A stretch of DNA of 6,078 nt. Source: an uncultured Lachnospiraceae bacterium. GTDB lineage: Bacteria; Bacillota; Clostridia; Lachnospirales; Lachnospiraceae. Of the stretch, positions 1-6,078 are shown piece by piece. Under the pieces are notes generated by a model. The model saw only the letters and a list, made by a program, of their open reading frames with translations, made no database searches and had not been told where the DNA came from. The DNA is taken from positions 1 to 6,078 of the forward strand of contig CAMNFX010000087.1 in the NCBI GenBank assembly GCA_946537585.1, read 5' to 3'. Positions within the stretch are counted from its first letter, which is position 1; every line of letters begins with the position of its first letter. A program made the position numbers and the translations under genes.

Positions 1-1487
1 GCCGCTGCGGCATAGCCCTTAAACTGCGGAGTAAAATCAGCCCATAAGCCCTCTGTGCTGTGGGGATAGGCTGCAGGACTTTTATCACCTCTTTGAAACT
101 CATCCCAGGTCTCACAGGGGATCGCGCCATCGGCTGCATTGTATGCCGCTTCCTCGAGGCGCCTCTGGAACTGAATGCCGGCAAGCGGATCATCCGGGCC
201 ATGTCCGTCAGCTGCAAAATCCTCCGGTGTTATGCTTACGATCAGTGCGGAATTGGCCGTACCGCTGTCCCTTCTGTGATAACTCATGCCGTTGACGCAG
301 AGCCTTCCGTTCTCAGAAGAACTGTTGACCACATGCCCGCCGGGGCACATGCAGAAGCTGTAGACACTGCGGCCGTTTGCAGCCTGATGTGTGAGCTTAT
401 AGGGAGAAGGCCCGAGTACTGCCTCCTTGTCTGAAAGGCGTTCGCTTCCGTAGAGCGCTGCATCGATCAGCTTCTGCGGATGCTGGATCCGTACGCCCAC
501 CGCAAATGCCTTGGGCTCCATCCTAAGACCGGCGTCCTTCAGGACCTGATAGGTGTCCCGCGCGCTGTGGCCGATGGCAAGGACCGCATGATCACAGGAA
601 AGGCGGTGCGAAAGCCCTGTTCTTGTATCCGTGTAGCGCACAGCTTTCAGCCTGTGATTTTCTCTGCCGTCAGCCGGACAGGTTTCCAGCCCGTCAAAAC
701 GGGCGTGAAAGATGTAGCGTCCGCCGTTTGACTCAATGTATTTGCGGATATTCTGTATGATCTCGCTGAGGACGTCCGTGCCGATATGCGGCTTCTGGTC
801 CCAGAGGATGCTCTCCTCTGCTCCGAAGCGGACAAAGGTGCGAAGAACATACTCGATAAAACCGCCCCGGTCCTTGATGGAGGTATTGAGCTTTCCGTCA
901 GAGTAAGTCCCGGCACCGCCCTCGCCGAACTGAATATTGCAGTCGGGGTCGAGCTTTCCGGATTCGAAAAACAGCTCTGTAAAGCGCGTCCTTTCCTCAA
1001 CCGTGCCTCCGCGTTCCAGGATGACCGGCTTGAGCCCTGCTTCACAAAGGGTCAGGGCCGCAAACAGGCCGCAGGGACCGGATCCGATGACTACGGGCGG
1101 CAGAATGCCGGAAGGATCGACATCGTTTTTCGGCACGAAAAACGGCTGTTTTGTCTCCTGGGTAATGTTCCGGTTCCTTAAGGACAGAATGTACTTTAGC
1201 TCTGTCCCGGAATCCGGACCCGTCACACTGTCATGGAGCCGGACATTTACAGTATAGACAAACAGGATCTCCTCCTGGTCTCGTGCGTCCACGGAACGTC
1301 GGAGGATCCGAAGCTTCCGGATATCCTTTTCACGGCATTTGAGCAAAGCTGCTGAGCGTGCGGTAAGGAGCCGCTGTTCACGTTCCCTTGCGGCAGGCTT
1401 CCAGCAGCCGGAAACGGGATCCGTGTCTAAAGCCCCGCCCGGGCATATATCAAATATCGGTATTTTTATCTGACTGATCCTGATCAT
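1..1487 (-). CDS. COG2509-type FAD-dependent dehydrogenase, C-terminus cut by window edge
   Basis: The reading frame is open from ATG at 1487 to base 1 (495 codons, no stop), so only the C-terminal end, perhaps about 100 residues, lies outside. The start is secure: it gives the family N-terminus MIRISQIKIPI, and an in-frame TAA sits 21 bases upstream (1509-1511) with no other start between. Visible parts are an N-terminal domain ending in RRSVDAR (64-70), as in this family; a dinucleotide-binding GSGPCG (135-140) followed by an acidic ribose-binding E (158); the signature FGEGGAGTYSDGKL (187-200); KPHIGTD (232-238); AIGHSARD (304-311); YSFCMCPGGHVV (376-387); and NGMS (399-402). These match the uncharacterised FAD-dependent dehydrogenases of COG2509. 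It is presumably a soluble cytoplasmic flavoprotein; substrate and electron partner are unknown. No strong Shine-Dalgarno is visible. The segment at about 12-36 looks longer than usual. Family assignment is firm, function is not. Confidence 0.93.
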   Translation of the reverse strand, partial: MIRISQIKIPIFDICPGGALDTDPVSGCWKPAAREREQRLLTARSAALLKCREKDIRKLRILRRSVDARDQEEILFVYTVNVRLHDSVTGPDSGTELKYILSLRNRNITQETKQPFFVPKNDVDPSGILPPVVIGSGPCGLFAALTLCEAGLKPVILERGGTVEERTRFTELFFESGKLDPDCNIQFGEGGAGTYSDGKLNTSIKDRGGFIEYVLRTFVRFGAEESILWDQKPHIGTDVLSEIIQNIRKYIESNGGRYIFHARFDGLETCPADGRENHRLKAVRYTDTRTGLSHRLSCDHAVLAIGHSARDTYQVLKDAGLRMEPKAFAVGVRIQHPQKLIDAALYGSERLSDKEAVLGPSPYKLTHQAANGRSVYSFCMCPGGHVVNSSSENGRLCVNGMSYHRRDSGTANSALIVSITPEDFAADGHGPDDPLAGIQFQRRLEEAAYNAADGAIPCETWDEFQRGDKSPAAYPHSTEGLWADFTPQFKGYAAA

Positions 1488-1594
1488 AACTAATTTTACG
1501 AATTCTGCTTAAGGATATCTGTGCGGCGGCAGAGCCATCCGTGAGCTCATATATGTGTTTTTGCGTCCTGTCGCACGCAGGTCTGCTGAAATTG
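1488..1594 (-). other. 107-base leader/gap between the two flavoprotein genes
   Basis: This is the largest intergenic space in the window. On the minus strand it contains an imperfect hairpin (1513-1540; five pairs, then two pairs of two around mismatches, loop CCGCCG) not followed by a T-run, and an AT-rich stretch just before the ATG at 1487 with no clear Shine-Dalgarno. A TTGACA overlaps the upstream stop codon, but no matching -10 lies 16-18 bases further on. I see no convincing terminator or promoter, so read-through into the COG2509 gene is the simplest reading. Confidence 0.4.
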
Positions 1595-2755
1595 TCAAAA
1601 CCGGTCACGGACCGGGTCCGCGGCACATCGGCCCGCGAGCCTTCCGCTGGCCCATGCAAAGTGAAGGTTGTATCCTCCGCAGTCCCCGTCAACATCGAGG
1701 ATCTCTCCGCAGAAGTAAACATCGCGGACGTGCGTGGATTCCATACAGGATGGCTCCACCGTATGAAGCCGGATGCCTCCGGTACAGCACTGTGCCCGTT
1801 CAAATCCTGCGGTTCTGTGGATCGGAAAAACATGATCCATCAGAAGACGGCCGGGATCATCCGCATCAGGGATCTGCAGGCTGAGGCTGATGCTCCGTCC
1901 GTTTTTTAAGCAGGAGGAGGCAAGCCCGGAAAGCTGCATGACCGGGATCCCGGAAATGCTGTGCTCGTTGAACTGGATCTCGCCTCGTTCCTTCCGGGAC
2001 GTTTCCCTGCCGTCGATCAGGAGCGAGACCGTTCCTTCCGCCCGCTGTCCCTTCCATTCTGAAAGCAGCGGATCTTTGGAATACAGAGCACAGAGCGCGG
2101 GCAGGAAACCGGTATGATCTGCGGAAAGACCCAGCTCCTTAAGTAAGGAATAGACCGAGCTGTCAGAACCGGTATCCGGATAGGCATTGGAACCTGCAGC
2201 AATGATCAGCGCATCGCAGCTCTCCTGCTCTTCAGCTGTGTGACCGTGAACGGACCGGTGCCAGCTCAAAGCAAAGCTCCCGTCATCTGTCCGGACCGCA
2301 GTGCTGATCCGTACCCCGTACAGAAACCTGACTCCGAGCAGTTCGGCTCTCAGCATCAGCGCATCCAGCACTTTGGAGGCCCCGCCTTCCCGCGGATAGA
2401 CATAGCCTGTGTGATCAAAGCGGTAATGCCGGATCTCGGGCTCTATACCAAGCGTACGGAAATAATCCAGGCAGGCGGCATGATCAAACTCAGAGAGCAC
2501 CGGTTCCATGAATTCCTGCGGTGCGCTTCCCGCATCCGATCCCGCGAGGTAACTTTCCAGTGAATGATAGTGTTTTGGACAGACATCGGTATTGGTGTAA
2601 TTGCAGCGGCCCTTTCCGGTCAGAAGCAGCTTTTTGCCGGCGGAATCCATATGTTCAAGCACAAGAACACCGGCCCCATGTTCCGCAGCTGTAATTGCTG
2701 CCATGAGACCGGATGCTCCGGCGCCAATGACAATGACCTGTCTTTGCTTATTCAT
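1595..2755 (-). CDS. HI0933/YhiN/BaiN-family NAD(P)/FAD-dependent oxidoreductase, shortened
   Basis: This 386-residue soluble flavoprotein has a classic Rossmann FAD site near its N-terminus: GAGASG (11-16), acidic E34 at the end of the second strand, then KKLLLTGKGRCNYTN (41-55), the hallmark of the HI0933 family. Further family blocks are IIAAGSNAYPDTGS (184-197), GEIQFNEHSISGIPVMQLS (258-276) and the C-terminal flavin-contact block GEILDVDGDCGGYNL (350-364) followed by AWASG. Relatives include E. coli YhiN and C. scindens BaiN, proposed to act in bile-acid reduction; the motif does not allow that reaction to be assumed here. The segment normally between the 'L-x-L-x-x-x-P' strand and the 'AQ-x-x-x-GGI' block appears to be missing some tens of residues (junction near 296-310). 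The ATG lies 3 bases after the flippase stop in the same frame, with only a weak GGGA 12 bases upstream, so translation is probably coupled. Family call is firm; activity is uncertain. Confidence 0.93.
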   Translation of the reverse strand: MNKQRQVIVIGAGASGLMAAITAAEHGAGVLVLEHMDSAGKKLLLTGKGRCNYTNTDVCPKHYHSLESYLAGSDAGSAPQEFMEPVLSEFDHAACLDYFRTLGIEPEIRHYRFDHTGYVYPREGGASKVLDALMLRAELLGVRFLYGVRISTAVRTDDGSFALSWHRSVHGHTAEEQESCDALIIAAGSNAYPDTGSDSSVYSLLKELGLSADHTGFLPALCALYSKDPLLSEWKGQRAEGTVSLLIDGRETSRKERGEIQFNEHSISGIPVMQLSGLASSCLKNGRSISLSLQIPDADDPGRLLMDHVFPIHRTAGFERAQCCTGGIRLHTVEPSCMESTHVRDVYFCGEILDVDGDCGGYNLHFAWASGRLAGRCAADPVRDRF

Positions 2756-2758
2756 TCA

Positions 2759-4672
2759 TTACATCATTCCCAGCCTGTGCAGGATCCTGTACAGCCTGAG
2801 GCCCATCGGCATTTCCAGAAGCTCTTCCTTGTTGAATGCACGGAATACCACAAGCATCGGGAAATAGACGATCAGGGCCAGCAGGATGCAGAGCGCGATG
2901 ACCAGGCCGAGACCGGTCTTACGCTCCGTAAGTCCGGCAGGAAGATAACCCATCAGCAGATGATAGCCGAAAAATACGACAGCGCCCATGATGCAGGAGG
3001 AAAGCAACGGAACTCCGAAGGCCTTCCATTTATTCAGGGAGTAATCTGCATGCGCATGCATGCAGAAGGTGTTGAGAATGCATACGACAAGGGCAAAGAC
3101 TGCATTTGCGTAAATGACGGCGTTGATGTCAGGCGAAATGTGCATAAAGCCGATGAGAGCACCGACATGAATAACCAGCGCGATCATGGCATTTCTTAAG
3201 GGCTCGGAAAGATAGCCCATGCCCTGAAGCACTCCGTTTGTGATCGTAGACAGTGAAAACAGTACGATCGGGAATGCGCCCCGGCGCAGTACTTCGATCA
3301 GGACAGTATTATCCTGCCGTGCAAACAGCAGATCGCAGACAGGTTCCGCGAGCACGAACAGGCCGACCGCAGCAGGCATGGAAATGATCATGACAAACTG
3401 CTGGCTGAGCTTGATCTTCTGCACGACAAGGCGTTTGTCATGTGAGGCAACTGCATTGGTCAGGGACGGAATCACGGAGGAGCTTAAAGAGTTCGCCATT
3501 GCAACCGGAATATTGAACAGGATCCGGTATTCGCCGAACACGCCCCACAGAAATACAACAGATCCTGCCAGGCCCACACGGCCCATCAGCCGGCTGAACA
3601 GAAAATCGTCGAGCACAGTGCTGATGTTGTAAGTGGTAGAGCTTAAAAGGATCGGAAGCAAGGTGACCAGCAGGACCACGGCAAGCTGGCCGAAGGTCTC
3701 GCGCCGGTACTCGGCGGAAAATGCCCTTCTTGCACCGAGAACGCGCGGTCCGTCATCCGAAGCCCCGCTTTGCCTAAGTCTCGAGGAACGGGCTGCGGTG
3801 CCCCTTCTCGAACGAGCCCTGCTCTGCCGTTCTCTGACGCTGTCGCTTACGCGGCTTTGCTTAAGCTGAGGGATCTCTTCATCCTCTTCATCGTCATCAT
3901 AAATGCTGTCGGAATAGCTCTCACGGTCATCCTCTTTTGCATATCTTTCGGCATAGTCATCATGTACATAGCTTCCGCCGTTTCCCTTCGGAAGGCGGCC
4001 GTAGAGCAGATATAAAAGGACGAAAAACAGCAGCGCCACAAGCGCTCCGGATCCGGTACCGATCGTACCGCCGGCAGCACCGTAGGCATAGCTGTATTCC
4101 GTCGCTCCGTATAAGAGATTGGCCTTTAATCCGTAGTTGAACAATAAAATGGCCATCACGATCGAGACCACGGCATTTACGATCTGTTCAAGGATCTGGG
4201 AAATCGCCGTAGGCACCATATCACCCGTGCCCTGGAAATAGCCGCGGAGCACGCCGAGGTAGGCCATGATCCAGATCGTGGGGGCAAGCGTGCGCAGCGC
4301 ATACTCTGTGAACGGTTTGTTCATCGCAGCGGCGATGGGACGCGCACCGAAATACATTACGGCACACATGAGCCCTCCGGCCAGAGTGGCATAGACGAAG
4401 GCTACCCTGAGCGCTGTCCGGACATCGTCGTAGCGCCCGTTGGCAAGCCGTACGGATATGACCTTGGAGATGGCAATGGGAAGGGAATAGGAACTGATGA
4501 TCAGCAGGATGTTATAGATGCTGTAGGCAGAGGTATAATATCCGTTGCCTGTCGTTCCTATGACATCGATCAGCGGGATCCGGTACAGCATGCCGATCAG
4601 CCGGCAGACGATGCCGGTGATCGCCAGGATACTGCCCTGCGCTATAAAATTGTGCTTGGTATTTGTTTTCAT
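2759..4672 (-). CDS. SpoVB/MurJ-like polytopic flippase (polysaccharide biosynthesis / MVF family)
   Basis: This is a 637-residue integral membrane protein with about 14 hydrophobic segments, roughly at 10-30, 46-66, 88-108, 126-146, 155-178, 203-225, 327-348, 365-386, 388-405, 425-448, 465-485, 493-538 (two) and 552-610 (two). The N-terminus (GIVCRLIGMLYRIPL, 20-34) and the GYFQGTGDMVPTAISQI stretch (144-160), echoed by GVLQGMGYLSEPLRNA (480-495), are typical of the SpoVB/YtgP/MurJ-like branch of the MOP superfamily. Those proteins move undecaprenyl-linked cell-wall or polysaccharide precursors across the cytoplasmic membrane. Which substrate this one carries (lipid II, a spore-cortex or a polysaccharide precursor) cannot be told from sequence. 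Oddity: between helices 6 and 7 (about 228-325) is a long charged loop, acidic at 248-267 and Arg/Ser-rich at 274-305, explaining why it is about 90-100 residues longer than usual relatives. The start is the only candidate; a GGAG lies unusually close to it. It ends in TAA directly followed by TGA. Confidence 0.92.
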   Translation of the reverse strand: MKTNTKHNFIAQGSILAITGIVCRLIGMLYRIPLIDVIGTTGNGYYTSAYSIYNILLIISSYSLPIAISKVISVRLANGRYDDVRTALRVAFVYATLAGGLMCAVMYFGARPIAAAMNKPFTEYALRTLAPTIWIMAYLGVLRGYFQGTGDMVPTAISQILEQIVNAVVSIVMAILLFNYGLKANLLYGATEYSYAYGAAGGTIGTGSGALVALLFFVLLYLLYGRLPKGNGGSYVHDDYAERYAKEDDRESYSDSIYDDDEEDEEIPQLKQSRVSDSVRERQSRARSRRGTAARSSRLRQSGASDDGPRVLGARRAFSAEYRRETFGQLAVVLLVTLLPILLSSTTYNISTVLDDFLFSRLMGRVGLAGSVVFLWGVFGEYRILFNIPVAMANSLSSSVIPSLTNAVASHDKRLVVQKIKLSQQFVMIISMPAAVGLFVLAEPVCDLLFARQDNTVLIEVLRRGAFPIVLFSLSTITNGVLQGMGYLSEPLRNAMIALVIHVGALIGFMHISPDINAVIYANAVFALVVCILNTFCMHAHADYSLNKWKAFGVPLLSSCIMGAVVFFGYHLLMGYLPAGLTERKTGLGLVIALCILLALIVYFPMLVVFRAFNKEELLEMPMGLRLYRILHRLGMM

Positions 4673-4674
4673 TA

Positions 4675-4678
4675 CTCC
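4675..4678 (-). promoter_or_regulatory. Shine-Dalgarno of the flippase gene, unusually short spacing
   Basis: On the minus strand the leader reads CGGAGTA then ATG, so a GGAG core lies only two bases before the start at 4672. Five to nine bases is usual. No other ATG, GTG or TTG lies near enough in frame to replace this start, and the protein N-terminus fits the family. The site may be weak, or initiation may depend on ribosomes finishing ybeY 47 bases upstream. Confidence 0.45.
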
Positions 4679-4719
4679 GATATTGAAGTCAAAGCATCTT
4701 TGATGATGAAAATGAACGA

Positions 4720-5268
4720 TCAGCGGGTATAGTTCAGTTTCGCAAGGATCTCTTCCTGCCGGCGTTCCATAACGGCAGCCTCTTCCGGCACCATATGATC
4801 ATAGCCCATCAGATGCAGCATGCTGTGCGCGATCAGGAATGCGAATTCCCGTACGACTCCGTGACCGTAATCGGAGGCCTGCTGCAGGCAGTGGTCGACG
4901 CTGATCACGATGTCCCCAAGCATCAGCTCACCGGTGTCCGGATTGAACACATCATCGGCCATCGTGTCAAAGCCGTCCTCCGCTTCCATTTCTTCCAGCA
5001 TGGCAAAATCCCCCGGTGCCTCGAAATCGACCATCGGAAAGCTTAAGACATCCGTGCTTTTATCAAGGGAACGCATCTCCCTGTTGATCTCGCGGATCGA
5101 GGAATCGTCCACAAGGGTCAGATTGACCTCGGCCTCGTAGGGGCAGCCTTCCTCGGAAAGAGCTTCCATGATCACGTTTTCGGCGATCTCTTCACATTCC
5201 GTTTGAGATGGAAATGCCGCCGGAAGCTTTCCGCTTTCATCATATTCATTTACAAAGTTGATCGTCAT
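4720..5268 (-). CDS. ybeY: YbeY endoribonuclease / rRNA maturation factor
   Basis: This 182-residue protein is the metal-dependent single-strand endoribonuclease YbeY, which in other bacteria takes part in 16S rRNA 3'-end maturation and ribosome quality control in the cytoplasm. The diagnostic zinc site H-x3-H-x5-H is intact as HSMLHLMGYDH (H148, H152, H158). The conserved core IREINREMRSLDKSTDVLSFP (residues 58-78) contains the Arg and the TDVLSFP turn of the family, and LGDIVIS (117-123) follows. Between these, residues 79-116 form a very acidic segment ending FNPDTGEL, a form I associate with clostridial, especially Lachnospiraceae, YbeY and longer than in E. coli. The start at 5268 fits the family N-terminus (MTINFVNEYD) and has a good GGAGAGG ribosome-binding site. 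It follows phoH by 38 bases, the usual partnership. Identification is secure. Confidence 0.97.
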   Translation of the reverse strand: MTINFVNEYDESGKLPAAFPSQTECEEIAENVIMEALSEEGCPYEAEVNLTLVDDSSIREINREMRSLDKSTDVLSFPMVDFEAPGDFAMLEEMEAEDGFDTMADDVFNPDTGELMLGDIVISVDHCLQQASDYGHGVVREFAFLIAHSMLHLMGYDHMVPEEAAVMERRQEEILAKLNYTR

Positions 5269-5277
5269 ATAAAAGGG

Positions 5278-5284
5278 CCTCTCC
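5278..5284 (-). promoter_or_regulatory. Shine-Dalgarno of ybeY
   Basis: On the minus strand the phoH-ybeY gap holds GGAGAGG, ending nine bases before the ybeY ATG at 5268. It is the best ribosome-binding site in the window and supports this start. It lies wholly in the 38-base gap after the phoH stop codon. Confidence 0.65.
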
Positions 5285-5306
5285 GCCCTGATAGCCTGTC
5301 CTGTCT

Positions 5307-6078
5307 TCAGCGGCGCCGTTCATGATGCTGCAGGCGGGCCTCATATTCATCATATGCCTTCACGATTTTCTGTACCAGCGGATGACGGACTACATCAGCT
5401 GCCGTAAGCTCGGCAAAGCCGATGTCATCGATCTTTGAGAGCACACGCATGGCGACCTCGAGCCCGGACGCCTGTCCCTTCTCCAGATCCTTCTGCGTCA
5501 GGTCGCCTGTGACAACGACCTTTGAACCGAAGCCAATGCGGGTCAGGAACATCTTCATCTGGGCGGGCGTGGTATTCTGAGCCTCATCCAGAATAATGAA
5601 CGCATTATCCAGGGTGCGTCCCCGCATATAGGCGAGCGGCGCGACCTCGATCAGCCCCTTGTCCTGGTTGGCAGTAAAGGAGTCTGCTCCCATGATGGTA
5701 TACAGAGCATCATACAGCGGACGCAGATACGGATCGATCTTCTGCTGCAGGTCGCCGGGAAGGAAGCCGAGCTTCTCTCCCGCTTCAATGGCAGGACGGG
5801 TGAGGATAATGCGCTGGACCTCCTGGTCCTTGAATGCCTTGATGGCAAGCGCCATGGCGAGATACGTCTTGCCGGTACCTGCCGGCCCGACGCCGAAGGT
5901 GATCATTTTGGAACGGATCAGATCAACATAGTTTTTCTGACCGAAGGTCTTCGGCTTGACAGGACGGCCCGTGACCGTGCGGCAGATAATATCTCTGTCG
6001 ATCTCCACGATCTCCTTCTCCTGACCGTGCCCTTCCATGCTGAGGGAAAGAATATAATCGACCTGCTGTTCACTGACA
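5307..6078 (-). CDS. phoH: PhoH-family ATPase (YbeZ type), 5' end cut by window edge
   Basis: The frame runs open from the right edge to TGA at 5307, giving 256 complete codons. The first visible residues ([16 protein letters not shown]) are not a start but the linker after the small N-terminal domain, so roughly 60-80 residues lie outside; the ATG at 6038 is internal. The P-loop ATPase core is complete: Walker A GPAGTGKT (visible residues 64-71), [16 protein letters not shown] (94-109), Walker B IILDEAQ (161-167) followed by [13 protein letters not shown], the VVVTGDLTQ motif (187-195) and the RHPLVQKI block (231-238). PhoH proteins of this type are cytoplasmic ATPases with predicted RNA-helicase-like roles and are commonly encoded beside ybeY, with which YbeZ is reported to interact in some bacteria. 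The C-terminus ends in a basic HHERRR tail. The older link to phosphate starvation comes from E. coli PhoH and need not hold here. Family is certain; exact role is inferred. Confidence 0.96.
   Translation of the reverse strand, partial: VSEQQVDYILSLSMEGHGQEKEIVEIDRDIICRTVTGRPVKPKTFGQKNYVDLIRSKMITFGVGPAGTGKTYLAMALAIKAFKDQEVQRIILTRPAIEAGEKLGFLPGDLQQKIDPYLRPLYDALYTIMGADSFTANQDKGLIEVAPLAYMRGRTLDNAFIILDEAQNTTPAQMKMFLTRIGFGSKVVVTGDLTQKDLEKGQASGLEVAMRVLSKIDDIGFAELTAADVVRHPLVQKIVKAYDEYEARLQHHERRR

Noticed and set aside
647..1045. Several 80-130 codon open frames on both strands between bases 60 and 1260
   Set aside because: All are shadows of the COG2509 gene, whose own frame is unbroken from 1487 to 1 and carries dense family motifs.
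1593..1598. TTGACA on the minus strand as a -35 box for the COG2509 gene
   Set aside because: No TATAAT-like hexamer lies 16-18 bases downstream. The nearest TATATG is about twice too far away.
1450..1833. A 127-codon minus-strand frame crossing the BaiN-like/COG2509 junction
   Set aside because: It is out of frame with both recognised proteins, which have conserved motifs on either side, and shows no motif of its own. The BaiN-like frame continues intact past its start, so it is not a frameshifted piece.
2564..3199. A 211-codon open frame on the plus strand, rich in His, Asp and Gln
   Set aside because: It lies wholly antisense to the well-supported flippase gene, shows no family motif and has the composition expected of the complement of membrane-protein codons.
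4689..4703. Hairpin as a rho-independent terminator after ybeY
   Set aside because: The stem is six pairs, mostly A-U, and no T-run follows it on the minus strand.
5651..5931. Short open frames on both strands inside the phoH region
   Set aside because: They overlap the Walker A to Walker B core of PhoH in other frames and have no independent support.

Overview
The window is a compact, single-direction gene block from what looks like a bacterium of the Firmicutes (Bacillota). The class is probably Clostridia, and a Lachnospiraceae-like source is the best guess. This is inferred from the phoH-ybeY pair, the form of the YbeY middle segment (…FNPDTGELMLGDIVIS) and the clostridial style of both flavoproteins. 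The DNA is moderately GC-rich by eye. All five genes lie on the minus strand, so transcription runs from the right end of the window to the left.

In transcription order: (1) a PhoH-family ATPase, cut at its 5' end by the right edge of the window; (2) ybeY, the single-strand endoribonuclease / rRNA maturation factor, 38 bases downstream; (3) a 637-residue, probably 14-helix membrane protein of the SpoVB/MurJ-like (MVF/MATE-fold) lipid-linked-precursor flippase group, 47 bases further on, with an unusual charged cytoplasmic insert; (4) a 386-residue HI0933/YhiN/BaiN-family FAD protein, 3 bases after the flippase stop; (5) after a 107-base gap, a COG2509-type FAD-dependent dehydrogenase, cut at its C-terminus by the left edge. 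Gene 5 is a fully open frame of 495 codons from 1487 down to base 1.

The tight spacing, common strand and lack of any convincing terminator suggest one transcription unit, with the 107-base gap the only plausible place for an internal signal. Functionally it joins an RNA-maturation pair (PhoH, YbeY) to an envelope-precursor transporter and two soluble flavoproteins of poorly known substrate. There is no RNA gene, mobile element, CRISPR array or other repeat system, and no gene-free stretch over 300 bases.

This is essentially a housekeeping region. I see no convincing undescribed system. The points most worth a second look are the apparent loss of a family-conserved segment in the BaiN-like protein, the roughly 95-residue acidic-then-basic insert in the flippase, and the gene order itself.
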